Shown here piece by piece: positions 8,875 through 17,975 of a DNA stretch of 64,000 bases. The stretch comes from an uncultured Ignavibacteria bacterium. Lineage in GTDB: Bacteria; Bacteroidota; Ignavibacteria; Tepidaquicellales; Tepidaquicellaceae. The position numbers and the translations under genes are program-made. Numbering within the stretch: position 1 is the first letter of the stretch; every line of letters begins with the position of its first letter. The notes under the pieces were generated by a model. The model worked only from the letters and a program-made list of their open reading frames with translations, had not been told where the DNA came from and searched no databases. The DNA is taken from positions 1-64,000 of the forward strand of contig CALJIG010000035.1 in assembly GCA_937974175.1 (NCBI GenBank), given 5' to 3'.

Positions 8875-9881
8875 GTTTTTGGTATAAGTAATTCGTAAAC
8901 AGACTGCTCTTTAATATTATTCATACAAATAAAAGTACCTATCGGGCAGCTTTTGCCACCGTGAATAGAACACGGCCTGCATACTAATCCTTCTGTTTCC
9001 AGTATCACATCATCTTTTCCATATGGAAAAAATCCGAACTGCGGCACTGTCGCTCCAAACAATGAAATTACTTTTGTTCCGACTGAATTTGCAATATGAA
9101 GCGGAGCAGAATCGTTTGTAAGCAATATCCTGCACCTGTGGATGAGTTCTGCCGACTCTAAAACATTCATCAACCCTATCGTATTAATTATGTTTTTATT
9201 CTGAGAATTTGAAATCAAGTATTCTCCAAGTTCCTTATCAGCATCACCTCCAATTAAAAATATTTTTGCATTTGTATTTTTAAGCAGATTTAAAACTTCT
9301 GAAAATTTTTCTTTCGGATACCTTTTTGTGAACCATACCGACCCCGGAGCAAGAGCAATCAAATCATCGGTATCAGTAATTTTCTCCGCTGCAAATAATT
9401 CGTTGATTTTATTTTCTTCTTCGCTGCTCAAATACAATTCAGGTTTCACAATATTATCTTCTTTAATTCCCAAAGGACTTAACAAAGATAAATTTCTTTG
9501 AATCTCATGTACTTCTGTTATATATTTTACTTTATCTGTGTATAAAAAACTTAAAGAAGATTTATCGAATGTAATTCTTTTTTGTGATTTAGAAAAATAT
9601 GCTATTAAGCTTGAACGTGATGAGCGGTGAGGTGAAATTACTATATCGTAATTATTTTTTACTTCCTTTTTAATTCTTGTGAAAGAATCGCCGCCTCTTT
9701 TATTGTAAACAATTAATTTATTTATTAAAGGATTATGTTTGAATAAAATTGAAGTAGCAGGTATGCATAGGAAATCAATCTGCCATCCGGGATTTTTTTG
9801 TTTTAACACCTGAACTAGAGGCAAAGTTAAAATCGCATCACCAAGGAAAGCTGTCTGTATTATTAAAACTCTTTTAGTCAT
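8871..9881 (-). CDS. waaF: Family 9 glycosyltransferase (ADP-heptose:LPS heptosyltransferase II type)
   Basis: A GT9 enzyme that transfers heptose to the inner core of LPS. The N-terminus IIQTAFLGDAILTLPL carries the family Gly-Asp, APGSVWFTKRYP (about 180-190) is the WaaF-type nucleotide-sugar motif, and LTNDSAPLHIA near 254 is the GT9 signature. A Cys-rich tail (CRPC and CPIGTFICM) is common in the family. It is the last gene of the minus operon and overlaps the lpxL-type gene by 8 bp. Assignment to waaF rather than another heptosyltransferase is by motif only. Confidence 0.85.
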   Translation of the reverse strand: MTKRVLIIQTAFLGDAILTLPLVQVLKQKNPGWQIDFLCIPATSILFKHNPLINKLIVYNKRGGDSFTRIKKEVKNNYDIVISPHRSSRSSLIAYFSKSQKRITFDKSSLSFLYTDKVKYITEVHEIQRNLSLLSPLGIKEDNIVKPELYLSSEEENKINELFAAEKITDTDDLIALAPGSVWFTKRYPKEKFSEVLNLLKNTNAKIFLIGGDADKELGEYLISNSQNKNIINTIGLMNVLESAELIHRCRILLTNDSAPLHIANSVGTKVISLFGATVPQFGFFPYGKDDVILETEGLVCRPCSIHGGKSCPIGTFICMNNIKEQSVYELLIPKT

Positions 9882-10755
9882 TACTCACCTCATCAAACCT
9901 TGCATCTTTAAATCTCTTATGAAACCACAGCCATTGCCCGGGATATTTTCTTATAACATCTTCAAGTTTTTTATTCACTAACTGAACCAGAGCGTTTACA
10001 TCAGAATCTTTCTTATTATCATAAGCAGTTGTATTTATTTTTTCTACAAAAATTTCATACTTAAAATTTTTTCTTATGCCGTAAGCAAAAATTAATTCGC
10101 AGCCTGTTCTTAATGCTATCTTTACTGCTCCCGGGAAAGCAGGGACACTTATTCCGAATAATTTAATATACTCCGCATACTGGCTATGCGCTGACTGGTC
10201 AATTAAAAAACTAACAATCTCACCTTCCTTTATTTTTGTAAATGCTTCTTTTATACCTAAGCCAAGATTAATAATCGAATTCCCCGAAGACTGGCGCAAT
10301 TCCATTATATATTTATTCAGTCCTTCGCTTGCCTGAGTTTTTGCAACTATATTTAAATTCTGTAAACCGAAATATGGAAATGCATAAGCAAACATTTCCC
10401 AGTTGGAAAAGTGCGCGCTCATAAGAATAATTCCTTTGCCCTTATTCATCCCTTCTTCAAATATTTCAGCGTTGTTAACTTTAATAAGTTCATCGCTCAT
10501 TTTTTTATTTACCTTAGGCAGATAAAAAAGCTCAAATATATTTATGCCAAGATTAATGTAACACTCTTTAAGAACATTTTTCTTCCATGCATTATCTTTA
10601 TCAGGGAAGGCAAGATTCAAATTATACAAAGCAATTTTTTTGCGAACGGGAATTACATAAAAAAGAAAAAGTCCAAAGATAACACCCGCTCTTTGGACTA
10701 AACTTAAAGGGAACAACCTTACTATAAAACCTAATAGTTTTGCTAACGCTGTCAA
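9874..10755 (-). CDS. LpxL/HtrB-type lipid A acyltransferase
   Basis: A 293-residue lysophospholipid acyltransferase of the LpxL/LpxM family, which adds secondary acyl chains to Kdo-lipid A or related lipids at the inner membrane. The His-x4-Glu catalytic motif is AHFSNWE (His115, Glu120). An N-terminal hydrophobic segment (about 8-35) anchors it. It overlaps miaB by ATGA and waaF by 8 bp. The acyl donor and position cannot be told from the sequence. Confidence 0.87.
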   Translation of the reverse strand: MTALAKLLGFIVRLFPLSLVQRAGVIFGLFLFYVIPVRKKIALYNLNLAFPDKDNAWKKNVLKECYINLGINIFELFYLPKVNKKMSDELIKVNNAEIFEEGMNKGKGIILMSAHFSNWEMFAYAFPYFGLQNLNIVAKTQASEGLNKYIMELRQSSGNSIINLGLGIKEAFTKIKEGEIVSFLIDQSAHSQYAEYIKLFGISVPAFPGAVKIALRTGCELIFAYGIRKNFKYEIFVEKINTTAYDNKKDSDVNALVQLVNKKLEDVIRKYPGQWLWFHKRFKDARFDEVSND

Positions 10756-12176
10756 TTTACTATGTGTTCACTGAATAATGTAGCGGAGTTCGCTTTGACA
10801 ATTTTTACTTTTACTTTATCACCGATTTTCAGCTCCTTCATTTTTATGAGGTCACCGCTTTCATTTACAAATGTTACATCTTTCGGAAGTATAACAGATT
10901 TATTACAGTCAGTTCTTCCCATGAATTGTTCGTTTGATTTTTTGCTGTAGCTTTCTATCAGTACTTCCATTTCTTTTCCTATCAATGCTCTGTGTATCTC
11001 AGTTGATATTTCCCTTTGCACAAATATCAGTTCATCCATTCTTTGCTTCTTCACTTCATCGCTTAGCCTGTCGGGCAGTCTGTATGCTTTTGTATTTTCT
11101 CTCGGTGAATAAATAAAAGTGTAAGCGCCGTCGTATCTTACTTCTTTGATTAAATCTATAGTCATCTTATGGTCCTCTTCTGTTTCTGATGGGAAGCATG
11201 AAATAATATCGGTTGATAGCCCTATGCCCGGCATTAAGTCCTTTGCCTTCTGCATAACTTTCATGTAGTGCTCCACTGAATATAATCTGTTCATCATTTT
11301 TAAAATTCTATCAGAACCGGATTGTACGGGCAAGTGAAGATAGTTGCAGATGTTAACATACTCTGCCATTGTCTCAAGAAGTTTTGTATCACAGTCATAC
11401 GGGTGAGAAGTAGAATATCGGATTCTCATTTCAGGAACTCCCTTTGCAACTGCTTTCAGCAAATCCGGGAAATCCATTCCTTCGTAATCGTATGAATTTA
11501 CATTTTGACCGAGCAGAGTCACATCTCTCACGCCGCTATCGAATAACATCTTTGCTTCATCAACAATATTTTTATAATTTCTGCTCCGCTCTCTGCCTCT
11601 GGTAAATGGGACAACACAGAATGTGCAGAACTTATCGCATCCTCTTATAATTGTTAGCCATGCGCTGATACCTTCTTTTCTTATAGGCACAATATCATCG
11701 TAAGTCTCGGTTTTAGAAAGCTTAACTGCGCTTCCTTTTTCACCGGATTCCATTGCGCTATCAATTAAGTGCGGGACTTTTCTGTATTCATCAGGGCCGA
11801 CGATTAAATCAACCATTTTCTTTTTATCGAGTAAATCACTACGCAGTCTTTCAGCCATGCATCCGAGAATTCCGATTATCATATTCGGATTACTCTTCTT
11901 GTACTTTTTTAAATCGTCCAACCTTTTATAAACTCTCTGTTCTGCGTTATCACGGATGGCGCAAGTATTTATAAGAATGACATCGGAGTCGTTTATATCC
12001 GCTGTTTCATTATAGCCGGATTTACTAAGTACAGATAAAACTATTTCAGTATCTGAAAAATTCATCTGGCATCCGAATGTCTCAATGTAAACTTTTTTGT
12101 CGTTCGATTCTTTATTGAAATTCTGAACGGCAGTTTCCTGCGGATTATTTATTATCAGGTTATTTAATTCAATCAT
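10752..12176 (-). CDS. miaB: tRNA-2-methylthio-N6-dimethylallyladenosine synthase
   Basis: MiaB is a radical SAM methylthiotransferase that modifies A37 of tRNAs reading UNN codons. The N-terminal MTTase domain has the three auxiliary-cluster cysteines Cys36, Cys72 and Cys106; the radical SAM cluster ligands are Cys180, Cys184 and Cys187 in RGCDKFCTFC. A TRAM domain ends the 474-residue protein (about 405-470). It sits in a seven-gene operon, overlapping the upstream lipoprotein gene and the downstream acyltransferase by 4 bp each. Confidence 0.95.
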   Translation of the reverse strand: MIELNNLIINNPQETAVQNFNKESNDKKVYIETFGCQMNFSDTEIVLSVLSKSGYNETADINDSDVILINTCAIRDNAEQRVYKRLDDLKKYKKSNPNMIIGILGCMAERLRSDLLDKKKMVDLIVGPDEYRKVPHLIDSAMESGEKGSAVKLSKTETYDDIVPIRKEGISAWLTIIRGCDKFCTFCVVPFTRGRERSRNYKNIVDEAKMLFDSGVRDVTLLGQNVNSYDYEGMDFPDLLKAVAKGVPEMRIRYSTSHPYDCDTKLLETMAEYVNICNYLHLPVQSGSDRILKMMNRLYSVEHYMKVMQKAKDLMPGIGLSTDIISCFPSETEEDHKMTIDLIKEVRYDGAYTFIYSPRENTKAYRLPDRLSDEVKKQRMDELIFVQREISTEIHRALIGKEMEVLIESYSKKSNEQFMGRTDCNKSVILPKDVTFVNESGDLIKMKELKIGDKVKVKIVKANSATLFSEHIVN

Positions 12177-12631
12177 CTTGTATATATTTTCAGATCTCTT
12201 AATTTTAGGTGGAAAATATCTCCCGTGCAGACTGATGAGCGAAGCCCCAGACGCAAAAAGAAAAGCTGCTTCATTTGCGGAGCATCAAACTCAATTGAGT
12301 TAGCATTTGAAATTTGCGCTGCACCTTCGAGTGAAACTACATTTACTGCCGTATCGGCATTTAAATAAAAAAGTCTAAGGAAGGAAATATCAGCGTCAGT
12401 GTGGGCCGAGTAATTCATTTTAATTTTTGATACTCCCCGTAAATCCAGTGAATCAAGGACATAAGAACGTGTTACGACTACACTGCAATCTCCGGTAATG
12501 CTGTCGATGAGGCCGTTTCTTTCATATTTTAAGCCATACGATTGCGGTGCTTCCACAGGGTTATCTTTGCATCCTCCTATGAAACTTAGCGAAAATAGAA
12601 CAAAACAATATGGAATAATTTTTTTTATCAA
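12173..12631 (-). CDS. Small hypothetical lipoprotein
   Basis: A 152-residue protein with a signal peptide and lipobox FIGGC (Cys21), followed by KDNPVEAP, typical of a lipoprotein linker. The mature part looks beta-rich and I do not recognise it. It lies between dxs, 19 bp away, and miaB, with which it overlaps by ATGA, so it is translated from the same mRNA. Position alone suggests an envelope function; no specific role is supported. Confidence 0.7.
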   Translation of the reverse strand: MIKKIIPYCFVLFSLSFIGGCKDNPVEAPQSYGLKYERNGLIDSITGDCSVVVTRSYVLDSLDLRGVSKIKMNYSAHTDADISFLRLFYLNADTAVNVVSLEGAAQISNANSIEFDAPQMKQLFFLRLGLRSSVCTGDIFHLKLRDLKIYTR

Positions 12632-12650
12632 TTTTCTTTATCAGTTCTTT

Positions 12651-14567
12651 TTATACAAATTTCAGTTCCTGATTTTTTATGTAAAATTCTCTTGTTACTT
12701 CTGCGATTCCTTTAGCATCCATTTTCAATTCTTCATAAAGCTCTTCAGGTTTTCCGTGGTCAATAAACCTATCAGGAATACCGTGAATAAGAACATCATT
12801 TTTGAAGTTATGCTGGACGACAAATTCAGAAATTGCGCTTCCGAAACCGCCGACAATTGTATTATCTTCAATCGTAATTACTTTTTTAAATCTGCTTAAT
12901 ACATCATATAATAATTCCCTATCCAATGGTTTTACAAATCTCATATTAACAACCTCTGCATTAATGCTGTATTCTTCTAAAAGCTTTGCTGCTTTTAATG
13001 AGTGGTCAACCATATTTCCGATTGCAAGTATGGCGATATCTTTTCCTTCTTTTACAATTTCACCTTTACCGATTTCTAACTGAGTAAACTCACCTATCTC
13101 AACTCCCAATGCATTTCCCCTCGGATATCTAAGAGCGATTGGTCCTTTTTTATAAAGCGTTGCTGTGTAAAGCATATTACGCAATTCATTTTCATCTTTA
13201 GGTGCCATTAAAACCATGCCGGGAATTAATCTCATATAGGTCAGATCAAATGCGCCGTGATGCGTAGGTCCGTCAGCCCCCACAAGTCCGCCTCTATCCA
13301 TTACAAACACTACGGGTAACTTCTGAGTTGCAACATCATGAATAATCTGGTCAAAAGCTCTTTGTAAAAATGTTGAGTAGATTGCCGCTACCGGTGTAAA
13401 ACCTTCCGTTGCAAGTCCTGCGCAAAAAGTAACTCCATGCTGCTCTGCAATGCCGACATCAAAATATCTTTCAGGGATTGCTTCCTGTAATTTGCTAAGT
13501 CCTGTGCCATCAGGCATTGCTGCGTTTACGCCTATAATTTTTTCATCTTTCTGAGCAAGCTCAACTAATGCATTGCCGAATATACTTGTATATGATGGAG
13601 CTGATGATTTTTTATGTTCCTTGCCTGTTGCTTTATCGAATGGTGTCAGCGCGTGAAGTTTCTGGAAGTGTCCGCTTGAGTATGATGGTCCTTTTCCTTT
13701 TTCTGTTATTACATGAAGAAGAATTGGTCCGGACATTTTTTTAATTTCTTCCAATGTCTTTACAAGATTCACTACATTATGTCCATTGATAGGTCCGAAA
13801 TATCTAAAGCCTAATGATTCAAATAACATTCCCGGAGTAATAACTCCTTTCAATCCGCCTTCAACTTTTGCTGCGACTTTTCTTAATCTGTCAGATGTTT
13901 TTTTATCAAGCTTACCGGTCATTTCCCAGACTTTGCTTCTGAACTTATTGTATGATTCGTTTATAACTATATCATTAAAATAATTTTGTATGGACCATAC
14001 GTTCGGTGCTATAGACATTTTATTGTCGTTAAGCACAACAATAATATCTTTTTTAAGAAGTCCAATGTTATTCATAGCTTCATAAGCCATACCGCCTGTC
14101 ATTGAACCGTCACCGATAATCGCTGCAACTTTATAATTCTTCTTTTGAAAATCTCTTGCCGTTGCGATACCTAATGCTGCAGAAATAGAAGTAGTTGCGT
14201 GCCCTGCGCCAAAGACATCATATTCGCTTTCAGTTCTTTTTAAAAATCCGCTTATACCGTCTTTTTGTCTTATTGTTTTTAATGCTTCTCTTCTTCCTGT
14301 AAGTATTTTATGAATGTAGCCCTGATGGCCGACATCCCATAATAATTTGTCATCGGGCGTATTGAAAACGTAGTGAAGCGCAAGAGTAAGTTCAACTACT
14401 CCCAGCGATGCACCTAAGTGTCCCCCGATTTTTGAAATCGTATCCATCAAGTATTCACGCAATTCATCACATAAAATTCTAAGATCCATAAGGTTTAAGC
14501 CCTTTAAATCCTTAGGGTAATTTATGTGCTTTAAAAACTTCGTCGATTCAATATCGAATTCTTCCAC
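12651..14567 (-). CDS. dxs: 1-deoxy-D-xylulose-5-phosphate synthase
   Basis: DXS condenses pyruvate and glyceraldehyde 3-phosphate, the entry step of the MEP isoprenoid pathway, using thiamine diphosphate. The 638-residue protein has DVGHQGYIHK near residue 77, the TPP motif GDGSMTGGMAYEAMNN near 151 and GIAEQHGVTFCAG near 367 with the transketolase catalytic Glu. Length and order of the three domains are normal. It lies 48 bp downstream of xseB, an xseB-dxs neighbourhood seen in many bacteria. Confidence 0.96.
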   Translation of the reverse strand: MEEFDIESTKFLKHINYPKDLKGLNLMDLRILCDELREYLMDTISKIGGHLGASLGVVELTLALHYVFNTPDDKLLWDVGHQGYIHKILTGRREALKTIRQKDGISGFLKRTESEYDVFGAGHATTSISAALGIATARDFQKKNYKVAAIIGDGSMTGGMAYEAMNNIGLLKKDIIVVLNDNKMSIAPNVWSIQNYFNDIVINESYNKFRSKVWEMTGKLDKKTSDRLRKVAAKVEGGLKGVITPGMLFESLGFRYFGPINGHNVVNLVKTLEEIKKMSGPILLHVITEKGKGPSYSSGHFQKLHALTPFDKATGKEHKKSSAPSYTSIFGNALVELAQKDEKIIGVNAAMPDGTGLSKLQEAIPERYFDVGIAEQHGVTFCAGLATEGFTPVAAIYSTFLQRAFDQIIHDVATQKLPVVFVMDRGGLVGADGPTHHGAFDLTYMRLIPGMVLMAPKDENELRNMLYTATLYKKGPIALRYPRGNALGVEIGEFTQLEIGKGEIVKEGKDIAILAIGNMVDHSLKAAKLLEEYSINAEVVNMRFVKPLDRELLYDVLSRFKKVITIEDNTIVGGFGSAISEFVVQHNFKNDVLIHGIPDRFIDHGKPEELYEELKMDAKGIAEVTREFYIKNQELKFV

Positions 14568-14615
14568 GTTATTTTTAGTTTTAGTTTTTTGTTTAATCTT
14601 ACCTTTAAACTTTTA

Positions 14616-14867
14616 TTACTTAGTGCTATCTGAATTAATTTTTTCTATTTTTAACTCTGCTTGATTCAGTTTATCTCTGCATGTTTTTATTAACTGCAGA
14701 CCTTCCTGATAATGCTTTATAAGTTCATCCAATGACGTTTCATCTGAACCGCTTTCTAATGATTCCATTATCTGCTGGAGTTTTCTGAATGAATATTCGA
14801 ATGATGTATTATCTTCTTTATTAGATTCTTTTGTAGATTCTTTTGTAGATTCTTTTGTTTTCGCCAT
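14616..14867 (-). CDS. xseB: Exodeoxyribonuclease VII small subunit
   Basis: XseB, 83 residues, has the family core SFEYSFRKLQQIMESLES followed by YQEGLQLIKTCRDKL. It assembles with XseA to degrade single-stranded DNA from both ends. The N-terminus is unusual: Lys-Glu-Ser-Thr is repeated, encoded by three perfect 12-bp DNA repeats at 14823-14858. It starts 5 bp after the xseA stop in the same operon. Confidence 0.93.
   Translation of the reverse strand: MAKTKESTKESTKESNKEDNTSFEYSFRKLQQIMESLESGSDETSLDELIKHYQEGLQLIKTCRDKLNQAELKIEKINSDSTK
14823..14858. repeat. Three perfect 12-bp tandem repeats inside xseB
   Basis: The unit AGATTCTTTTGT (plus strand) occurs three times head to tail at 14823, 14835 and 14847. 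It is in frame and encodes Thr-Lys-Glu-Ser repeats at the XseB N-terminus. Copy number could vary by slippage in 4-residue steps without breaking the frame. Confidence 0.95.
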
Positions 14868-14872
14868 GAGAT

Positions 14873-16129
14873 TTATTGTACTATCGCTTTCTTTTTATCG
14901 TCATAGAATTTTATAACTACATTATCGCCTTCAGTTAATTTCTTACTGCGTGAAATAATCTGATTATCTTTTTCAATAATTGCAAAGCCGCGCTTAAGAG
15001 TATTTTCAGGAGATACGCTGTTCAGGATTTTTTCGTAGTTATCTATAACGTTTTTACTGTTTAAAAATTTCATATTTACCACATCTAAAAGTTCTGTGCT
15101 TATATCATCTAACTGTATCTTATAATCGTTGATTAAATCTTTTGTTCTGTTAAAAATATAACTCTTTGAAAAGCTCTCTACAACTGCTCTTATACTTTGA
15201 AGTCTTCCTACAACATTTGCCTTTATTGTACTTTCTGCTTGTGATAATCGTTCCAGTAAATCTTTTCTATCCGGTAAAATAAGTTCTGCTGCTGCTGAAG
15301 GAGTCGGAGCTCTTAAGTCCGCCGCATAATCTGCAAGCGTAGTATCAGTTTCATGTCCTATAGCCGAAACAACGGGTAATCTGGATTCTGCAATTGCTCT
15401 TACACATGCCTCTTCATTGAACGTCCATAAGTCTTCTATCGAACCGCCGCCTCTGGCAATAACTATTACATCTAAATCATATTCTTCTTTGTTTGCCTGA
15501 GTAACTGCCCGGCAGATGCTATCAACTGAACCTTGTCCCTGAACATTTGCATGAAAAAGTAAAATTTCTACTACAGGATAACGCTTAGCTGCGACTTTTT
15601 TAAAGTCCTGTATTACCGCTCCCGTTTCAGAAGTAATAATACCTATTCTACGAGGAAATTCCGGTAATAGTTTTTTTCTATCTGCATCAAATAATCCTTC
15701 TGCGGAAAGTTTTAATTTTAATCTTTCGAGTTTTACTAAAAGTTCGCCCAGACCATAATGCTCCATCTCTCTTACAGTCACTGAGTAACTGCCGTGCGGA
15801 ACATAGACATCAAGGCTTCCGTTTATCAAAACTTTCATACCGTCCTTAGGCTCGAAAGGAAGACGCATTGCATTTGTCTTCCACATCTTAGCAGGGATTT
15901 GCGATTTATCATCTTTCAATGTAAAATACAAATGTCCCGAGCTGAAATGGCGCTTGAAATTAGAAATCTCTCCGGTAAAAATTACTTCGGGAAATTTATT
16001 TTCCAGCACGCCTTTAATCATGAGCGTTAAATCAGATACGGAAAGAAATTTGCTGTCTATCAATTTTAGTATAAAATACCTTGTAAAATACGAAATATTA
16101 TTTTCAATTATAATTGCTTTTTTTATCAT
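14873..16129 (-). CDS. xseA: Exodeoxyribonuclease VII large subunit
   Basis: The catalytic subunit of exonuclease VII. An N-terminal OB fold (FTGEISNFKRHFSSGHLYFTLK region) binds single-stranded DNA; the central nuclease core includes RRIGIITSETGAVIQDF, IARGGGSIEDLW and SAIGHETDTTLADYAADLRAPTPS. The 418 residues include an N-terminal extension; an in-frame TTG at 16063 just before IDSKFLSVSDL would give a more standard start. It is first in the seven-gene minus-strand operon. Confidence 0.95.
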   Translation of the reverse strand: MIKKAIIIENNISYFTRYFILKLIDSKFLSVSDLTLMIKGVLENKFPEVIFTGEISNFKRHFSSGHLYFTLKDDKSQIPAKMWKTNAMRLPFEPKDGMKVLINGSLDVYVPHGSYSVTVREMEHYGLGELLVKLERLKLKLSAEGLFDADRKKLLPEFPRRIGIITSETGAVIQDFKKVAAKRYPVVEILLFHANVQGQGSVDSICRAVTQANKEEYDLDVIVIARGGGSIEDLWTFNEEACVRAIAESRLPVVSAIGHETDTTLADYAADLRAPTPSAAAELILPDRKDLLERLSQAESTIKANVVGRLQSIRAVVESFSKSYIFNRTKDLINDYKIQLDDISTELLDVVNMKFLNSKNVIDNYEKILNSVSPENTLKRGFAIIEKDNQIISRSKKLTEGDNVVIKFYDDKKKAIVQ

Positions 16130-16268
16130 GGAGTTATGGGGTTTGAGTCAATTACTATAAGTATTATAATTTTGGTAACGACCCCCTTCCCCCTCCTTAG
16201 TAAGAAAGGGGCTTAATGGAGATGTGTTGCTAAAAGTAAACAGCCGAGCGTGATTTCATTTGCCGCAT

Positions 16269-16379
16269 TTGTGGCGCCGCCCGTCCGCCAAAGGCGGCCG
16301 GCTGTGACAAACAAAAAATTAGATGAAATCTGATTTTTTGTTTTGCAGGTCCCGATTTCATCGGGACGCGGCGCCACAA
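16269..16379. repeat. 111-bp four-stem (cloverleaf-like) palindromic element
   Basis: A perfect 12-bp outer stem (TTGTGGCGCCGC at 16269-16280 with its complement at 16368-16379) encloses three hairpins. These are CCGTCCGCC/GGCGGCCGG around AAA (16281-16301), an A/T-rich stem centred on GAA near 16326 (about 16309-16345), and GTCCCGAT/ATCGGGAC around TTC (16349-16367). The GC-rich arms stand out from the AT-rich surroundings. It is not a tRNA: arm sizes and conserved positions do not fit. Confidence 0.85.
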
Positions 16380-16534
16380 TTACAAAATTTTTCTCTATAC
16401 CTACTAATAGGGAGAATTACTTTGATTAAGAATTAAAGGACAGTTATTTTTGAAGAGTAATTTTTTTGAATTCAGAGTACAGAGAGCAGAGAGCAGATTT
16501 AAGATGAATTGGTAACTCGTAATTGAAATAAAAA

Positions 16535-17143
16535 CCCGACTATTTTCCGACTTTTTTGAAATATAAAAAAGTGGTAACTAATATATATGTTGGGACAAGA
16601 GCAAAAAACTCCTCCCTTGAGGGAGGTGTCGAGCAAAGCGAGACGGTGGGTGTTCGTTCAAACACCCCTCCCGACCTTCGGTCGGACTCCCCTCAAGGGG
16701 AGAATAAGTTGTCCAAAGAAGTATATAGTTACCTAAAAAATTCACGATGTTGTTTTTACAATACTGATGAAAATAAAATCCGACCAAAATCCGACTATTT
16801 TAAAAAGCGAAATACTGAATTGTGAAATAATGAATATATAATCTGGAACTCGTAATTCGTAACTCGTAATTGAAATTGAAGTAAAAACCCGGCTTTTTTC
16901 CGACTTTTTGAAATATATAAAATTACTGATGTTGTTTTTACAATGTTGAGGGAAATAAAATCCGACCTATTGGAATTCAGAGTACAGAATACAGAGAGCA
17001 GATTTAAGATGAATTTGGAACTCGAAATTTGGAAATTGTAATTGAAACAAGAATCCGACTTTTTTCCGACTTTTTGAAAAATAAAAAATTACTGATGTTG
17101 TTTTTACAATACCGGTGGGAATAAAATCCGACCTTTTTCCGAC
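16535..17143. repeat. Cluster of five CCGAC-N6-CCGAC direct repeats
   Basis: Pairs of CCGAC in direct orientation with exactly 11 bp between starts occur at 16536, 16780, 16889 (first copy CCGGC), 17055 and 17128. The six-base gap is T- or A-rich. A lone CCGAC lies at 16962. The flanks share tgatgttgtttttacaat and ataaaatccgac blocks, so each pair is part of a larger degenerate dispersed repeat. Confidence 0.8.
16609..16705. repeat. 97-bp multi-hairpin element, copy 1
   Basis: Outer arms CTCCTCCCTTGAGG and CCTCAAGGGGAG pair around inner stems GTC..GAC (GAGCAAAGCGA loop), GGGTGTT/AACACCC and CCGAC CTTCG GTCGG. A second copy lies at 36152-36248. The two differ at roughly ten positions, and several changes keep base pairs intact. 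Confidence 0.85.
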
Positions 17144-17206
17144 TTTTTACATAGTAAATTTTTTACTCAATACACAATACTAACTACTCAATACTAAATA
17201 AAGAAA

Positions 17207-17974
17207 ATGAAAATTTACTCTTGGAATGTTAACGGTATAAGAGCTATCCAGAACAAAGGCTTTATGGACTGGTTTACAAAATGTAAAGGCGATATTATCT
17301 GTCTGCAGGAAACTAAGGCTCATGCCGAGCAGCTTACTGATGAAGTTAAGAACATTGGCAAATATAAATCATACTGGTTCTCCGCAGAAAAAAAGGGATA
17401 CTCAAGCGTTGCAACGTATTGCCTGCAGCCGCCTATAGATGTTAAACTGGGATTCAACCATTCCATTTTTGATAATGAAGGCAGAGTGATAATTACAGAA
17501 TATAAAAAATTTGTGCTCGCAAATGTGTACTTTCCTAACGGCGGACGCGGACCGGAAAGAGTAAAATATAAACTCGATTTCTATGATGCGCTTTTTTATT
17601 ACCTGCAAAAAAATTACAGGGAAAGAAAAGGTGTTATCGTTACGGGAGATTTCAATACCGCTCATAAAGAAATTGATATTGCCCGTCCTAAAGAGAATGT
17701 AAAAAATTCAGGCTTCATGCCGATTGAAAGAGAATGGATTGATAAACTTTTAAATCTCGGCTATGTAGATATATTCAGAACGTTTAATCAGGAACCTGAG
17801 CAGTATACTTACTGGGATCAGTTCACAAAAGCTCGCGATAGAAATGTCGGCTGGCGTATCGATTATTTTATGGTGAGCGAAGATATTGTAAAACATGTGA
17901 AGGCAGCGGAAATTCATGCCGATGTTTACGGAAGCGACCACTGCCCTATTTCAATTACAATTGACTTAAATTAA
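17207..17974 (+). CDS. xth: Exodeoxyribonuclease III
   Basis: An ExoIII-family AP endonuclease and 3'-5' exonuclease of base-excision repair; 255 residues is typical. Visible catalytic motifs are WNVNGIRA at the start, LQETKA with the metal-binding Glu near residue 35, GDFNTAHKEIDIARP near 148 and the terminal GSDHCPI. It lies just after the repeat island and 1 base before the next gene, suggesting co-transcription. Confidence 0.94.
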   Translation: MKIYSWNVNGIRAIQNKGFMDWFTKCKGDIICLQETKAHAEQLTDEVKNIGKYKSYWFSAEKKGYSSVATYCLQPPIDVKLGFNHSIFDNEGRVIITEYKKFVLANVYFPNGGRGPERVKYKLDFYDALFYYLQKNYRERKGVIVTGDFNTAHKEIDIARPKENVKNSGFMPIEREWIDKLLNLGYVDIFRTFNQEPEQYTYWDQFTKARDRNVGWRIDYFMVSEDIVKHVKAAEIHADVYGSDHCPISITIDLN

Positions 17975-17975
17975 A

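Larger units (their letters stand above)
16140..17206. other. Repeat-rich gene-free region
   Basis: More than 1 kb without a credible gene; short frames here are compositionally odd and run through repeats. It holds a hairpin-like C/G run near 16180-16215, the four-stem element at 16269-16379, the 97-bp element at 16609-16705, five CCGAC pairs at 16535-17143 and recurring simple sequences (cagagtacagagagcagattt near 16470 and 16975; tgatgttgtttttacaat near 16740, 16926 and 17092). It separates the xseA operon from the divergent xth gene. Confidence 0.85.

Noticed and set aside
16269..16379. tRNA gene
   Set aside because: The cloverleaf-like shape lacks tRNA arm lengths, an anticodon loop of seven and the conserved T-loop bases.
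16556..16825. Two short overlapping frames on both strands in the repeat island
   Set aside because: They run through the 97-bp palindromic element and translate its hairpins; no protein features.
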